Shown: positions 44,520-55,274 of the stretch, piece by piece
How positions within the stretch are numbered: the stretch's first letter is position 1
Layout of the letters: every line of letters begins with the position of its first letter
Source: Sulfitobacter albidus
GTDB taxonomy: Bacteria > Pseudomonadota > Alphaproteobacteria > Rhodobacterales > Rhodobacteraceae
Assembly: GCF_018200035.1 (NCBI RefSeq)
Contig: NZ_CP073581.1
Coordinates: forward strand, 3,344,501-3,408,500
Length of the DNA stretch: 64,000 bases
Reading direction: 5' to 3'
Notes under the pieces: generated by a model
Databases searched by the model: none
What the model saw: the letters and a program-made list of their open reading frames with translations, nothing else
What the model was told of the DNA's origin: nothing
Position numbers and translations under genes: made by a program

Positions 44520-45206
44520 ATGGCCCAGCTGAAAAAGATCCTGCTTGTCGACGATGACGAGGACCTGCGCGAGGCGCTCAGCGAGCAGCTGATCATGACA
44601 GAGGATTTTGACGTCTTCGAGGCCGCCAATGGCACCGAGGCGATGAGCCGGGCCAAGGAAATGCCCTATGATCTGATCATCCTCGACGTGGGCCTGCCCG
44701 ACACCGACGGCCGCGAGCTGTGCCGCCTGATGCGCAAGCAGGGGATCAAGAGCCCGATCATGATGCTCACAGGGCACGATGGCGACGCCGATACAATCCT
44801 CGGTCTGGACGCGGGTGCGAATGACTATGTGTCCAAACCGTTCAAGTTTCCGGTTCTGCTGGCCCGGATCCGCAGCCAGATGCGCACCCACGAGCAATCG
44901 GAGGACGCGATTTTCCAGCTTGGCCCCTACACCTTCAAACCCTCGATGAAGATGCTCATCACCGAGGACGACAAGAAAGTGCGCCTGACCGAGAAGGAAA
45001 CCAATATTCTCAAATTCCTCTACCGCGCCACCGATGGTGTCGTGCCGCGCGATACGCTGCTGCACGAGGTTTGGGGCTACAACGCCGGCGTGACGACCCA
45101 CACGCTTGAGACGCATATCTACCGCCTGCGCCAAAAGATCGAGCCCGATCCTTCGAACGCGCGTCTTTTGGTAACTGAATCAGGCGGTTACCGTCTGATG
45201 GCATAA
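44520..45206 (+). CDS. OmpR-family response regulator, CenR-like
   Basis: Two-component regulator of 228 residues from the ATG at 44520 (GGAGAGAG upstream). Receiver domain, residues ~5-120: acidic pair in LLVDDDEDLRE, phospho-acceptor Asp in LIILDVGLPDTDG, Thr in MMLTGHD, Lys in YVSKPFKFPVL. Output winged helix, residues ~128-226: VRLTEKETNILKFLYRA, WGYNAGVTTHTLETHIYRLRQKIEPDP, TESGGYRLMA. It reads like the alphaproteobacterial envelope regulator CenR, which is essential in Rhodobacter; that assignment is from memory of the sequence and is not proven. No kinase gene is adjacent. A strong terminator follows. Confidence 0.88.
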   Translation: MAQLKKILLVDDDEDLREALSEQLIMTEDFDVFEAANGTEAMSRAKEMPYDLIILDVGLPDTDGRELCRLMRKQGIKSPIMMLTGHDGDADTILGLDAGANDYVSKPFKFPVLLARIRSQMRTHEQSEDAIFQLGPYTFKPSMKMLITEDDKKVRLTEKETNILKFLYRATDGVVPRDTLLHEVWGYNAGVTTHTLETHIYRLRQKIEPDPSNARLLVTESGGYRLMA

Positions 45207-45347
45207 ATTCGACATCGCCTGGGAACCAAATTAGCCCGGTGGATGTTACCCTCACAAGACGACGGATTTTTTTCATGAGTTTTCCGTCGGTTTGAGCCCG
45301 AAGATGAGTGGCCGGGCCAAGTGCCACTCTACCTCCCTGTTGGACTT

Positions 45348-45376
45348 GGCCGGGCCTTTGTGCCCGGTCTTTTTTT
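45348..45376 (+). terminator. Intrinsic terminator of the CenR-like gene
   Basis: GGCCGGGC pairs with GCCCGGTC (eight pairs, one G.T) around CTTTGT, followed by seven T. A further GAGTGGC/GCCACTC hairpin lies about 40 bases upstream of it. Confidence 0.85.
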
Positions 45377-45465
45377 GTCCAATTGCGGGACGGCCGGACA
45401 ACTGATTGCTTGTCCCGCTACCGCCCCCGCATAGGTTGCGCGCGACCCACAAGCGGAGCGCGCCC

Positions 45466-46254
45466 ATGTCCTTCACCCTCGCCACCTGGAACATAAACTC
45501 AGTACGCCTGCGCGAAGGACTGGTAAGCAAACTGCTGTCCGAGGAAGCGCCCGACGTGCTGTGCCTGCAGGAGTGCAAAAGCCCCGTCGACAAGATCCCG
45601 CTGCAGGCCTTTGCCGATCTCGGCTACCCGCACATGGTCGCGCAGGGGCAAAAAGGCTACAATGGCGTCGCCATCCTGTCGCGCCTCCCACTTGAGGAGG
45701 CGGGCAGCCGCGATTTCGCCAGCCTCGGCCACGCCCGCCACGTGGCGGCACGTTTGCCCAACGGGGTGACGGTGCATAATTTCTACGTGCCTGCGGGCGG
45801 CGATGTGCCCGACCGGGAGGTCAACGAGAAATTCGGTCAGAAGCTCGATTATCTGGCCGAGATGCGCGACACATTCCACGCCGACCGGCCCGAACGCGCG
45901 ATCCTCGTGGGCGATCTTAACATTGCCCCGCGCGAGGATGACGTCTGGGATCACAAGAAACTGTTGAAGGTCGTCAGCCACACGCCCGTCGAGGTCGAGG
46001 CGCTGGGTGCGGTGCAGGATGCCGGTGGCTGGACGGATGTGACCCGGGCCGATATTCCCGACGGCAAGCTGTACAGCTGGTGGTCCTACCGTGCCAAGGA
46101 CTGGGATGCTGCCGACAAGGGCCGCAGGCTCGATCACGTGTGGGCCACTGCCGATATTGCCACTGCCGCCAGCGACAGCCGGGTGCTGCGCACCGCGCGC
46201 GGTTGGGAAAAACCCTCTGACCACGCGCCGGTTTTTGCCCGCTTCGACCTTTGA
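45466..46254 (+). CDS. xthA: Exodeoxyribonuclease III
   Basis: AP endonuclease/3'-phosphatase of 262 residues for base-excision repair. The ATG at 45466 starts MSFTLATWNINSVRLREG, which includes the conserved Asn. Other sites: LCLQECKSP (Mg-binding Glu), GYNGVAILSR, ILVGDLNIAPREDDVWD (catalytic Asp and Asn), RLDHVWAT and the C-terminal SDHAPVFARFD with the catalytic His. Length fits the XthA family. It stands between the CenR-like gene and cnoX, all rightward. Confidence 0.96.
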   Translation: MSFTLATWNINSVRLREGLVSKLLSEEAPDVLCLQECKSPVDKIPLQAFADLGYPHMVAQGQKGYNGVAILSRLPLEEAGSRDFASLGHARHVAARLPNGVTVHNFYVPAGGDVPDREVNEKFGQKLDYLAEMRDTFHADRPERAILVGDLNIAPREDDVWDHKKLLKVVSHTPVEVEALGAVQDAGGWTDVTRADIPDGKLYSWWSYRAKDWDAADKGRRLDHVWATADIATAASDSRVLRTARGWEKPSDHAPVFARFDL

Positions 46255-46322
46255 ACTCCGCGCGCCGGAACACATATAAAGCGTGATAGCGCTCCCCAAA
46301 CGCAAACCGAATGGATTGACCG

Positions 46323-47236
46323 ATGGAACTGAACCTCTCTGCCGCCGCACCCGATGCCGATCTGATCAAGGATACGACCGAAGCCACCTTTATGGCCGAT
46401 GTGGTCGAAGCCTCGCAAACGACGCCGATCATTGTGGATTTCTGGGCGCCCTGGTGCGGGCCTTGCAAAACGCTCGGCCCCCAGCTTGAGGCGGCGGTTG
46501 TTGCTGCCAAGGGCGCGGTCAAGATGGTCAAGGTCAACGTCGATGAGGCGCAGATGATCGCCGGTCAGCTGCAAATCCAGTCGATCCCAACGGTGTATGC
46601 CTTTCACAAGGGCCAGCCCATCGACGGTTTTCAGGGTGCCGTGCCGCAATCCGAGATTCAGGCGTTCGTTGATCGGGTCGTAAAGGCATCGGGGGCGAGG
46701 CGCCGACCGATACGCTCAACGACGCGGTCGAGGCCGCCGAGGAAATGCTGGGCGAGGGGGCCGCCACGGATGCGGCGGAGACCTTTGCCGCGATCCTCGG
46801 AGAGGATCCGATGCATGCCGGTGCCTACGGCGGCATGGTGCGCGCGCATATCGCGATGGGAGAGTTGGATCAGGCCGAAGGGCTGCTGAACGGCGCCCCC
46901 ATCGAGATCTCGAAATCGCCGGAGCTTGAGGCCGCGCACGCGCAGCTGGAACTTGCCCGCCAGGCGCAGGACGCAGGCCCGGTGACAGAGCTGCAAGCCG
47001 CTGTCGAGGCTGATCCCGAGGATCATCAGGCGCGGTTCGATCTGGCGCAGGCGCTGCATGCGAATGGCGATCCCGGAGCGGCCGTGGATCATCTGCTGGA
47101 GTTGTTCAAACGCGACAAGGAATGGAACGACGGGGCGGCGAAAACCCAGCTTTTCACGATCTTTGACGCGCTAAAACCCAACGATCCCATCGTGTTGAAT
47201 GGACGGCGAAAACTAAGCTCCATGATATTTGCCTGA
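46323..47236 (+). pseudogene. cnoX: Thioredoxin-TPR co-chaperone CnoX/YbbN, frameshifted (probable sequencing error)
   Basis: Redox-regulated holdase that delivers clients to GroEL. The ATG at 46323 starts a thioredoxin domain (residues ~20-120) with VDFWAPWCGPCKTLGPQ (active site CGPC) and cis-Pro in QSIPTVYAF. After FVDRVVKASG the frame breaks in the five-G run 46691-46695; the other frame carries on with AVEAAEEMLGEGAATDAAETF and the TPR-like helices (ELEAAHAQLELARQ, DHQARFDLAQALHANGD) to the end at 47236. One extra G gives a full ~304-residue protein. The rest is intact. Confidence 0.9.
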
Positions 47237-47262
47237 GGGCCTTACGGCGCTACCTCCAGCAC

Positions 47263-47907
47263 ATGATAAAACAAGCAGATTTGCCTGACACGATCCCGAT
47301 CTTTCCCTTGGGCGGTGCGCTTCTGCTCCCGCGCTCGCGATTGCCGCTGCATATCTTTGAGCCGCGCTATTTGCAGATGATCGAGGATTCGCTGAAAACA
47401 CCCTCCCGTTTGATCGGGATGGTGCAACCTAATGTCGTGCCGGGACGAGAGGGGCCCGGTCTGCAGACCATCGGCTGCGCCGGGCGCATCACCCAATTCT
47501 CCGAGACGGAGGATGGCCGGTACATGGTCACGCTCGCGGGGACGTCGCGCTTTCGCGTGGTGCAGGAGGTCGATGGCTTCGCGCCCTATCGCCGCTGCGA
47601 GGTTGCGTGGGACGGGTTCGACCGTGACCTTGGGCCCGAGGAAAAGGACAACGGCTTCGACCGGGAGAAATTCCTCGTCACGCTGGGGCGTTTCTTCGAT
47701 ACCAAAGGGCTGTCGGCGGATTGGGACACCCTCAAGGAAGCCGATGACGAGTTGTTGGTCAATTCGCTGTCGATGATGCTGGATTTCGATCAAGAGGATA
47801 AGCAGGCACTGCTGGAGGCGCCCTCGCTCAGTACCCGGCGCGAAACGCTGGTGACCCTGATCGAATACGCCATGCGCGGCGGTGACGGCGGGGAGATGAT
47901 GAATTGA
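47263..47907 (+). CDS. LON substrate-binding-domain protein
   Basis: Protein of 214 residues made of the N-terminal (PUA-like) LON domain without the ATPase or protease parts. Hallmarks: [38 protein letters not shown] at the start, [28 protein letters not shown], and a C-terminal helical bundle ([13 protein letters not shown]). Stand-alone LON-domain proteins are of unknown function. It overlaps the Trm112-like gene (TTGA) and follows cnoX by 26 bases, suggesting one operon. Confidence 0.9.
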   Translation: MIKQADLPDTIPIFPLGGALLLPRSRLPLHIFEPRYLQMIEDSLKTPSRLIGMVQPNVVPGREGPGLQTIGCAGRITQFSETEDGRYMVTLAGTSRFRVVQEVDGFAPYRRCEVAWDGFDRDLGPEEKDNGFDREKFLVTLGRFFDTKGLSADWDTLKEADDELLVNSLSMMLDFDQEDKQALLEAPSLSTRRETLVTLIEYAMRGGDGGEMMN

Positions 47908-48089
47908 GCGATGCCGAAACCGGATTTGACCGCCGCATGCTCGAAGCGCTGATCTGCCCGCGGACCCAGACCACACTGCGCTACGACGCGCAGGCGCAGG
48001 AGTTGATATCGAAGTCAGCGGGGCTTGCCTACCCGATCCGAAATGGCATTCCGGTCATGTTGGTGGACGAGGCGCGTACGCTGGATTAA
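47904..48089 (+). CDS. Trm112-family protein
   Basis: Small protein of 61 residues from a TTG start that overlaps the LON-domain stop (TTGA). It has the Trm112/UPF0434 pattern: [17 protein letters not shown], then [23 protein letters not shown]. Eukaryotic Trm112 activates methyltransferases; the bacterial role is less certain. The zinc site is degenerate here, with only one Cys left (ICPRT). It converges on the hydroxylase gene with a four-base overlap. Confidence 0.9.
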   Translation: MSDAETGFDRRMLEALICPRTQTTLRYDAQAQELISKSAGLAYPIRNGIPVMLVDEARTLD

Positions 48090-49312
48090 AGCGGCTGTCC
48101 GCGCAGCAGACGGGGCAGCTCTCCGGTAAGGCCGGCGGCCTCGCGCATGAAACCTCGGCGCAGGCCGGGAAGTGCATTGATCGCGCCCATGCCGATATCC
48201 CGCGCGGCACGGATCAGAGGATTGTCGTTCGAAAACATCCTGTTGAACGTATCCGTCGCCAGCGCGAGCGTGGCGTTGTCGAAACGACGCCAATCCTGAT
48301 AGCGCTCCAGCACCTGCGGCGCGGCAAAGTCCTCCCCGCGCCGGGTGGCATCGGCGATCACCTCGCAAAGTGCCGCAATATCGCGCAGCCCGGCATTCAG
48401 TCCCTGTCCGGCAATCGGGTGCACGCCGTGGGCGGCATCGCCTACCAGCGCCACACGCGGCGCGATCATGCTGTGGGTCAGCGATAGGCTCAGCGGATAG
48501 GTATAGCGCGCGCCCGCCAATGAAATCTCCCCCAGGAAATCGCCGAACCGGGGGCGCAGCACGTCGAGATAGGCGTCATCGTCCAGCGCGTTGATTGCTG
48601 CGGCCTGCGCGTCCGTCTCGGACCACACAATAGACGAACGGTTGCCCGTCAACGGCAGGATCGCCAGCGGGCCGGGCGGCATGAAGAACTGATGCGCGAC
48701 GCCCTCGTGCGGCAGCTCATGCGCAATTGCGCAGACGAGCGCTGTCTGTCCATAGCGCCAGCCGATGCGCCGGATGCCCGCCCGCTGCGCCACACCAGAG
48801 CCGCGACCGTCCGCGCCCACGCAGAGCCGCGCGCGCAGTGTTGCGCCGTCATCAAGGTGCAGCGTAACCCCGTCTGCGCCGGATACCTGCCCGGTGACGC
48901 GCGCGCCACTGTGCAGGGAGATCTGGGGGTTGTCTGCGACGGCGTGGGCGAGGGCCGCGCGCAGGTGCCGATCCTCGATCAGGTGACCCAGCGGCCCTTC
49001 GTCGATTTCGGTGTGGTCGAAATGCATGAAAAACGGCGATGGTCCGTCGCCCGCACGCCCGTCTGTCACCTTGATATCCAGCATCGGCTGGGCGTCCGCC
49101 TCCAGCGCATCCCACAGACCCAGACCCTGCAAGAGCCGACCGGACGTCAGAGCAATCGCGTAAGAACGCCCGTCAAAGCCCGCGTCGCGCGCCACAGCTT
49201 GCGGGCTGGCATCGATGATCGTGATCCGCAGGCCCAGCTGCGCGAGGCCAAGCGCCAGCGCCGCCCCGTTCAATCCGCCGCCAACGATGGCGATATCCGT
49301 GTTAAAATCCAT
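48086..49312 (-). CDS. UbiH/UbiF-family FAD-dependent hydroxylase
   Basis: Flavin monooxygenase of 408 residues from the ATG at 49310-49312 ([20 protein letters not shown]), predicted to hydroxylate the ubiquinone ring. The dinucleotide fold is at residues 8-23; the DG motif is [15 protein letters not shown] near residue 165; the second FAD motif [25 protein letters not shown] is near residues 285-310. The ring position cannot be told from sequence; in alphaproteobacteria one such enzyme can serve more than one position. It is divergent from the amidase gene. Confidence 0.9.
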   Translation of the reverse strand: MDFNTDIAIVGGGLNGAALALGLAQLGLRITIIDASPQAVARDAGFDGRSYAIALTSGRLLQGLGLWDALEADAQPMLDIKVTDGRAGDGPSPFFMHFDHTEIDEGPLGHLIEDRHLRAALAHAVADNPQISLHSGARVTGQVSGADGVTLHLDDGATLRARLCVGADGRGSGVAQRAGIRRIGWRYGQTALVCAIAHELPHEGVAHQFFMPPGPLAILPLTGNRSSIVWSETDAQAAAINALDDDAYLDVLRPRFGDFLGEISLAGARYTYPLSLSLTHSMIAPRVALVGDAAHGVHPIAGQGLNAGLRDIAALCEVIADATRRGEDFAAPQVLERYQDWRRFDNATLALATDTFNRMFSNDNPLIRAARDIGMGAINALPGLRRGFMREAAGLTGELPRLLRGQPL

Positions 49313-49396
49313 GCCCCGCAATATGCGCCCCCGCCGGGGATTGTCCATGCGCGTTGACGCCGCTACCGTCCGGGGCAACAGCGAAAAGGGAACGAC

Positions 49397-50734
49397 ATGC
49401 AAGACTGGCTGACAATGACCGCGGCGGATCTGGGACGTGGCATCGACGCGGGAGACATCGACCCGGTGGCGCTCTGCCAGACATACCTCGACGCGATTGA
49501 CGCACACCCCGCCCGTGATCGCATCTACGCCCGCGTCACCGCCGATCGCGCGCTGGCAGAGGCGGGCGCCGCCGCGGAGCGGGCGCGCGCGGGTCTGCGC
49601 CTGTCGCCGCTCGACGGGGTGCCGATCAGCTGGAAGGATCTGTTCGATACCGCAGGCATCGCGACCGAAGCGGGATCAAAGCTGCTGGAGGGGCGCGTGC
49701 CTGACCGCGACGCGCTGGTGCTGGCCAATGCCACGGCGGCGGGGCTTGTCTGTCTGGGCAAGGTGCATATGAGCGAGCTTGCGTTTTCGGGCCTTGGCCA
49801 TAACCCTTCGACCGCGACACCGCCCAATGTCAACGACGACGGCGCTGTGCCGGGTGGGTCGTCCTCAGGTTCCGCCGCGTCGGTGGCTTTTGGTCTGGCG
49901 GCGGCGAGCATCGGGTCGGACACCGGCGGCTCGGTCCGCGTGCCCTCGGCGTGGAACGATCTGGTGGGGCTGAAAACCACTCACGGGCGGCTGCCGCTTG
50001 AAGGGGTTGTGCCGCTGGTGCTGAGTTTTGACACGGTTGGCCCGCTTTGCCGCTCGGTCGAGGATGCCGCGCTGCTGTTGGCGGTGATGGAGGGGACAAA
50101 GCCCGCCGATCTGGCCGATAGCGATCTGGCAGGGCGCAAGCTGGCCGTGCTCAACACCATCGCGATGGACGATCTGCGCGACGCGCCGCGCGCGGCGTTC
50201 GACCACGCGGTCGAGGCGTTCGAGGCTGCGGGCGCGCACGTCACCCGGATCGACGTGCCGGAGGTCGCGCAGGCGCACGGCCTCTCCGGCTGCCTGTTCA
50301 CCGCCGAAGCTTATGGCTTGTGGCGCGACGTGATCGAGGCGGCGCCCGAGAAGATGTACGACGAAATCCTCACCCGCTTCCGTCTGGGAAAGGATCATAG
50401 CGGCCCCGACTACGTCGCTGCCTGGGCCAAGCTGCGCGGCTATCGCGCGGCCTACGATGCGGCCACGGCAGGCTTTGACGCGGTGATTATCCCGACGGCG
50501 GCCAACGTGCCGCCAGATCGCGAAAAGCTGAGCCAGGACAGCGACTATTACGTCACCGAAAACCTGCTGACCCTGCGCAACACGCGCATCGGCAACCTGA
50601 TGGGCCTGTGCGGGTTGACGCTGCCCACGGGTACGCCCGGCTGCGGCGTCATGCTGATGGCCGCCCCCGATCAGGACCGCGCGCTGTTGCGGCTGGGCGC
50701 TGCGGCAGAGCGCGCGCTGGCGGCCCGCTCCTAG
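49397..50734 (+). CDS. Amidase-signature-family enzyme
   Basis: Amidase of 445 residues. The Ser-cisSer-Lys triad is visible: Lys in GVPISWKDLFDTAG near residue 80, cis-Ser in PGGSSSGSAASVAFGLAA and nucleophile Ser in GSDTGGSVRVPSAWN near residues 155-185. The substrate is not evident from sequence; GatA-like tRNA amidotransferase is unlikely because no gatC or gatB partner is nearby and the enzyme is short. The following spacer (50753-50792) is strongly structured, so it is probably monocistronic. Confidence 0.9.
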   Translation: MQDWLTMTAADLGRGIDAGDIDPVALCQTYLDAIDAHPARDRIYARVTADRALAEAGAAAERARAGLRLSPLDGVPISWKDLFDTAGIATEAGSKLLEGRVPDRDALVLANATAAGLVCLGKVHMSELAFSGLGHNPSTATPPNVNDDGAVPGGSSSGSAASVAFGLAAASIGSDTGGSVRVPSAWNDLVGLKTTHGRLPLEGVVPLVLSFDTVGPLCRSVEDAALLLAVMEGTKPADLADSDLAGRKLAVLNTIAMDDLRDAPRAAFDHAVEAFEAAGAHVTRIDVPEVAQAHGLSGCLFTAEAYGLWRDVIEAAPEKMYDEILTRFRLGKDHSGPDYVAAWAKLRGYRAAYDAATAGFDAVIIPTAANVPPDREKLSQDSDYYVTENLLTLRNTRIGNLMGLCGLTLPTGTPGCGVMLMAAPDQDRALLRLGAAAERALAARS

Positions 50735-50752
50735 CGACGAAAAAGCCACAAA

Positions 50753-50792
50753 CCCCGCCCCGCCCGGTCAAACCGGCTGGACGGGGCAGGGG
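50753..50792 (+). terminator. GC-rich hairpin after the amidase gene (weak terminator candidate)
   Basis: CCCCGCCCCG pairs with CGGGGC-A-GGGG (one bulged A), enclosing a small CCGGT/ACCGG stem. There is no T-run, so true termination is doubtful. Confidence 0.4.
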
Positions 50793-50850
50793 GCCATAAG
50801 CTACCTTTGGCGAAACGGGGCGATAATGATCCCGATCTGAGGCAGTTGTA

Positions 50851-52038
50851 ATGAAGTTTCCCGAGCGGTTTTCGAACCTACCGGCGCACGCGTGGCCGCG
50901 CCTGCGCGCCTTGCTGGACGTCCACGAGGGCGGTGGCCCCCTGATCCAGATGACGATTGGTGAGCCGAAACACGCGTTTCCGGCGTGGGTCACGGATGTG
51001 ATTGTCGAGAACGCCGCAGGCTTCAACAGCTACCCGCCCAACGACGGCTCGCCTGAGCTGCGCGAAGCGATTGCCGCGTGGATCACGCGCCGCTACGGCG
51101 TGCCGACGGACGCGGACACGCAGGTGATGGCGCTCAACGGCACCCGCGAGGGGCTTTATAACGCCGTGATCGCGCTGTGCCCCGAGGCCAAGAAAGGCCA
51201 GCGCCCCGCCATCGCGATGCCAAACCCGTTCTATCAGGTCTACATGATCGCCGCGATATCGGGCGCCTGCGATCCGATCATGGTCAACGCCACCGAGGGG
51301 ACCGGCCACCTGCCCGATTTTTCGACGGTGGACACCGCAACGCTCGACCGCATGGCCGCCGTCTACATCTGCTCCCCGGCCAATCCGCAGGGTGCGGTGG
51401 CGAGCCGGGAGTATTGGGAAGACCTCATTCGCCTCGCGGAAAAGCACGATTTCCGCATCTTCGCGGATGAATGCTATTCCGAGATCTACCGCTTTGATCC
51501 CCCCGTTGGTGCATTGCAGGTCGCGCATGAGATGGGCGCCGATCTGAACCGCGTGGTGATTTTCCACAGCCTGAGCAAACGCTCCAACCTGCCCGGTCTG
51601 CGCTCTGGCTTTGTCGCCAGCGGGGCCGAGGTGATCGCCGAGATCAAGCAGCTGCGCAACTATGCGGGCGCGCCACTGCCGCTGCCCTTGCAGGCCGCAT
51701 CGGCAAAGGTGTGGGCGGACGAGACCCACGTCGTGGAAAACCGCGCGCTCTACGCCGAAAAGTTCGAGATCGCCGACCGGATCTTTGGCAATGTGCCGGG
51801 CTACACCAGCCCAGAGGCCGGGTTTTTCCTGTGGTTGCCGGTCGAGGACGACGAGGCGGCGGCGGTCAAACTCTGGCGCGAGACAGGCGTCAAGGTGCTG
51901 CCGGGCGGTTATCTGGCGCAGGACGTTCCCGGGCAGGAAAACCCCGGCAAGAAATACATAAGGGCCGCGCTTGTGGCCCCAAAAGAAGAGACAGAGCGGG
52001 GCCTGCAGGCCATCCGCGACTGTCTGTACGCGGTTTAA
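50851..52038 (+). CDS. Class I/II aminotransferase (DapC-like)
   Basis: PLP-dependent aminotransferase of 395 residues. [14 protein letters not shown] at the N-terminus and [14 protein letters not shown] are seen in the succinyldiaminopimelate transaminase (DapC) group. PLP site: [19 protein letters not shown] near residues 235-253 with the Schiff-base Lys; [11 protein letters not shown] has the conserved Asn. It would make N-succinyl-L,L-diaminopimelate for peptidoglycan and lysine; the assignment rests on the overall pattern. It precedes ftsK by 13 bases, a typical order. Confidence 0.88.
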   Translation: MKFPERFSNLPAHAWPRLRALLDVHEGGGPLIQMTIGEPKHAFPAWVTDVIVENAAGFNSYPPNDGSPELREAIAAWITRRYGVPTDADTQVMALNGTREGLYNAVIALCPEAKKGQRPAIAMPNPFYQVYMIAAISGACDPIMVNATEGTGHLPDFSTVDTATLDRMAAVYICSPANPQGAVASREYWEDLIRLAEKHDFRIFADECYSEIYRFDPPVGALQVAHEMGADLNRVVIFHSLSKRSNLPGLRSGFVASGAEVIAEIKQLRNYAGAPLPLPLQAASAKVWADETHVVENRALYAEKFEIADRIFGNVPGYTSPEAGFFLWLPVEDDEAAAVKLWRETGVKVLPGGYLAQDVPGQENPGKKYIRAALVAPKEETERGLQAIRDCLYAV

Positions 52039-52051
52039 GAGGACGAGCACC

Positions 52052-55000
52052 ATGGCATACCAGACCCGCGGACGCGATCCGCTGCTAGACAGCAACATGA
52101 GCGAGGCCATCGAGAAACGCGGCAAGGAATTGCTGGGTGTCGTGCTGGTGGTGTTGGGCGTCATGGCCGCGATGATGATCGGCAGCTACACGCCCGACGA
52201 TCCCAACTGGATGCTGGCCACGGACGCGCCTGCGCAAAACTGGCTGGGTCGCATGGGCGCATCGCTCGCCGCGCCGCTGTTCATGATCGTGGGGTGGGGC
52301 GCGTGGGGTCTGGCCGCCGTTCTGCTGGTCTGGGGCCTGCGTTTCGTGCTGCACCGCGGTCAGGAACGCGCGATGAGCCGGGCGATCTTTGCCCCCATCG
52401 CCGTGGCCTTTGGCGCGATCTATGCCGCGACGCTGACGCCGGGGTCTGAATGGCTTGAGACGCACAGCTTTGGTCTGGGTGGTCTGTTCGGCGATACCGT
52501 GATGGGCGTGATCCTGACGGTGCTGCCCATCGGATCAACCTTTACGATCAAGCTGATGTCGCTGCTGATGGGCGTGGGCATCGTGATCTTTGGCGCCTTT
52601 GTGCTGGGCTTTACCCGTGTTGAGCTGACGCGGTTTGGCCGCTTTCTGCTGGTGGGCACGATCATGGCCTACGCGACGCTGATGACTGTGCTGGGCCGGG
52701 GTGCTTCCGGCGCCGTGGGGGCCGCGCAGACGTTGCAGGCCAAACAGGCAGAGCGGCGCGCGCAGCGTGAGGCCTACGCCGCAGAACAGGCCGCCTATAC
52801 GCAGGCCGAAGCACAAGCGGCGGCGCAGGTCCAGCCCGCCATGGCCGCCGAAGCGGCCCGCCGCCCCGCGATCATCGCCTCCCGCGCGATGCCGATCCCC
52901 GATCCCGAACCCTTGATCGAAGAGGATCCCTATTGGGAGGACGCGCCCCTGCCAGAAGCGGAACCCAAGGCCGGGTTGTTGTCGCGTATGCCAAGCCTGA
53001 TCAAACGCGCGCCCGATCCCATGCCGGAGCCCGAACTGGTTGTGGCCGAGGCGCCTGATTTCACGCCGCACGGCGACGATGTGCCCGATACAGACCGCAT
53101 TAAATCCAAGATTTCGGACGTGATCCGCAACCGCGTGCGCACCACGAATGCCGTGCATACGGCTACAACCGCTCCGCTGACGCGCGGGCGCGGGCGTGGA
53201 CCCGATCCGCTGGTGCTCAACACCACGCGGGCAGAGCCGCCGTTGACCGCTGCCGCCGCCGCGCCCCGCCCGGTCGAGCCGCCGCTGACGGCGCAGATCG
53301 CCGTTCCCCCCGCCCCAGCGGCGCCGCAGCCGGTGGCAAAGGTCTCCTTTGATCCGGCGCCGGTGGTGGAAGAGGATGAAGCCAACATCTTCCTCGATTC
53401 GCCGATGGAAGAAGCCGCACCGATCGCTGAGGCCCCGCGCAAACCGCTCGTGGCGGATGCGCCGCGCAAACCGGTCGTGAAGCAGCCCGCGCGCAACCCT
53501 GTCAAACCCAGCAAGCAGGCCCAGACCGAGGCGCAACCTACGCTCAGCTTTGACGATACGCATCCCGGGTTTGAACTGCCGCCGCTGGCGCTGCTGGAAA
53601 GCCCCGAGAGCGTGCCGCGCCTGCAATTGAGCAACGAGGCGCTTGAGGAAAACGCGCGGATGCTGGAAACCGTGCTGGACGACTACGGCGTCAAGGGAGA
53701 AATCGTCGCCGTGCGCCCCGGCCCCGTCGTCACGATGTACGAACTCGAACCCGCACCGGGCCTCAAGGCGTCCCGCGTGATCGGATTGGCCGATGACATC
53801 GCCCGCTCGATGGCCGCACTCAGTGCGCGCGTCTCCACCGTGCCGGGGCGCTCTGTCATCGGGATCGAATTGCCCAACGAGAACCGCGAGAAAGTCGTGC
53901 TGCGCGAAATCCTCGCGAGCCGCGATTTCGGCGATGGCAACCAGCGCCTGCCGCTTGCCTTGGGCAAGGATATCGGTGGGGAGCCTGTGGTGGCCAACCT
54001 TGCCAAGATGCCGCACCTGCTGATTGCGGGCACGACCGGTTCGGGTAAATCCGTGGCGATCAACACCATGATCCTGAGCCTGCTCTACAAGCTGAGCCCC
54101 GAAGAATGCCGGATGATCATGATCGACCCCAAGATGCTGGAGCTTAGCGTCTATGACGGCATCCCGCATCTGCTGAGCCCCGTCGTGACGGACCCCAAGA
54201 AGGCGCTTGTCGCGCTGAAATGGACCGTGGGCGAGATGGAGGACCGCTACCGCAAGATGTCCAAGATGGGCGTGCGCAATATCGAAGGCTACAACGGACG
54301 CGTGGCCGAAGCGCTGGCCAAGGGCGAGAATTTCGAGCGGACCGTGCAAACCGGATTTGACGAGGATACCGGTGAGCCGATTTTCGAGACCGAAGAGAAC
54401 ACGCCGGTCAAATTGCCCTATATCGTCGTCATCGTGGACGAGATGGCCGACCTGATGATGGTCGCGGGCAAGGAGATCGAGGCGTGCATCCAGCGTCTGG
54501 CGCAGATGGCGCGGGCGTCCGGCATCCACCTCATCATGGCCACGCAGCGCCCGTCGGTCGATGTGATCACCGGCACGATCAAGGCGAACTTCCCCACGCG
54601 GATCTCGTTCCAGGTCACGTCGAAGATCGACAGCCGCACCATCCTGGGCGAAATGGGCGCCGAGCAACTGCTGGGCATGGGCGACATGCTGTACATGGCC
54701 GGCGGATCCAAGATCGTGCGCTGCCACGGGCCGTTCGTGAGCGATGAGGAAGTCGAGGAAATCGTCAACCACCTCAAGCAATTCGGCGAGCCCGACTACG
54801 TCAGCGGCGTTGTCGAAGGACCGCCCGAGGAAAAGGAAGCCGACCTTGACGCCGTGCTGGGCCTCAATACCGGTGGCAATACCGATGGCGAGGACGCGCT
54901 GTATGACACCGCCGTGCAGGTGGTGATCAAGGACCGCAAGTGCTCGACCTCCTACATCCAGCGCAAGCTTGCCATCGGCTACAACAAGGCCGCGCGACTG

Positions 55001-55084
55001 GTCGAGCAGATGGAGGACGAGGGCCTTGTCTCCCCGGCCAACCATGTGGGCAAACGCGAAATTCTCGTGCCGGAACAAGGGTGA
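52052..55084 (+). CDS. ftsK: DNA translocase FtsK
   Basis: Septum-bound DNA pump of 1010 residues that clears chromosome termini and activates XerCD at dif. From the ATG at 52052: four TM helices at ~30-205 ([19 protein letters not shown] onward), a long Ala/Pro/Glu-rich linker at ~220-525, then the motor. Walker [12 protein letters not shown] is near residues 658-668, Walker [13 protein letters not shown] near 789-800. The C-terminal gamma winged helix ([32 protein letters not shown]) spans ~965-1000 and reads KOPS sequences. A terminator follows. Confidence 0.97.
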   Translation: MAYQTRGRDPLLDSNMSEAIEKRGKELLGVVLVVLGVMAAMMIGSYTPDDPNWMLATDAPAQNWLGRMGASLAAPLFMIVGWGAWGLAAVLLVWGLRFVLHRGQERAMSRAIFAPIAVAFGAIYAATLTPGSEWLETHSFGLGGLFGDTVMGVILTVLPIGSTFTIKLMSLLMGVGIVIFGAFVLGFTRVELTRFGRFLLVGTIMAYATLMTVLGRGASGAVGAAQTLQAKQAERRAQREAYAAEQAAYTQAEAQAAAQVQPAMAAEAARRPAIIASRAMPIPDPEPLIEEDPYWEDAPLPEAEPKAGLLSRMPSLIKRAPDPMPEPELVVAEAPDFTPHGDDVPDTDRIKSKISDVIRNRVRTTNAVHTATTAPLTRGRGRGPDPLVLNTTRAEPPLTAAAAAPRPVEPPLTAQIAVPPAPAAPQPVAKVSFDPAPVVEEDEANIFLDSPMEEAAPIAEAPRKPLVADAPRKPVVKQPARNPVKPSKQAQTEAQPTLSFDDTHPGFELPPLALLESPESVPRLQLSNEALEENARMLETVLDDYGVKGEIVAVRPGPVVTMYELEPAPGLKASRVIGLADDIARSMAALSARVSTVPGRSVIGIELPNENREKVVLREILASRDFGDGNQRLPLALGKDIGGEPVVANLAKMPHLLIAGTTGSGKSVAINTMILSLLYKLSPEECRMIMIDPKMLELSVYDGIPHLLSPVVTDPKKALVALKWTVGEMEDRYRKMSKMGVRNIEGYNGRVAEALAKGENFERTVQTGFDEDTGEPIFETEENTPVKLPYIVVIVDEMADLMMVAGKEIEACIQRLAQMARASGIHLIMATQRPSVDVITGTIKANFPTRISFQVTSKIDSRTILGEMGAEQLLGMGDMLYMAGGSKIVRCHGPFVSDEEVEEIVNHLKQFGEPDYVSGVVEGPPEEKEADLDAVLGLNTGGNTDGEDALYDTAVQVVIKDRKCSTSYIQRKLAIGYNKAARLVEQMEDEGLVSPANHVGKREILVPEQG

Positions 55085-55114
55085 TCTCAGCACCCGTCCG
55101 GTGACCTCGTGGAA

Positions 55115-55150
55115 ACGGCTCTTCCCCTTTATGCGGGAGGGGCCGTTTTT
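55115..55150 (+). terminator. Intrinsic terminator of ftsK
   Basis: ACGGCTCTTCCC pairs with GGGAGGGGCCGT (12 pairs, two T.G) around CTTTATGC and is followed by a short T-run. Confidence 0.85.
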
Positions 55151-55274
55151 CTGTGGAACGCGAGGATGCCCCCAGCGTTGGGGAGGGCGACGGGCGTTTA
55201 CCCGCCGAGTGCTATCGCATAACAGCCGCACGCGTCCTATGTTGGCGCAAAGAAGACGAGACAGGACACATCAC

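Noticed and set aside
52535..55231. 898-codon open frame antisense to ftsK
   Set aside because: It is a shadow frame of a GC-rich gene: His/Arg/Gly-rich, no domain recognised, and ftsK in the other direction is unmistakable.
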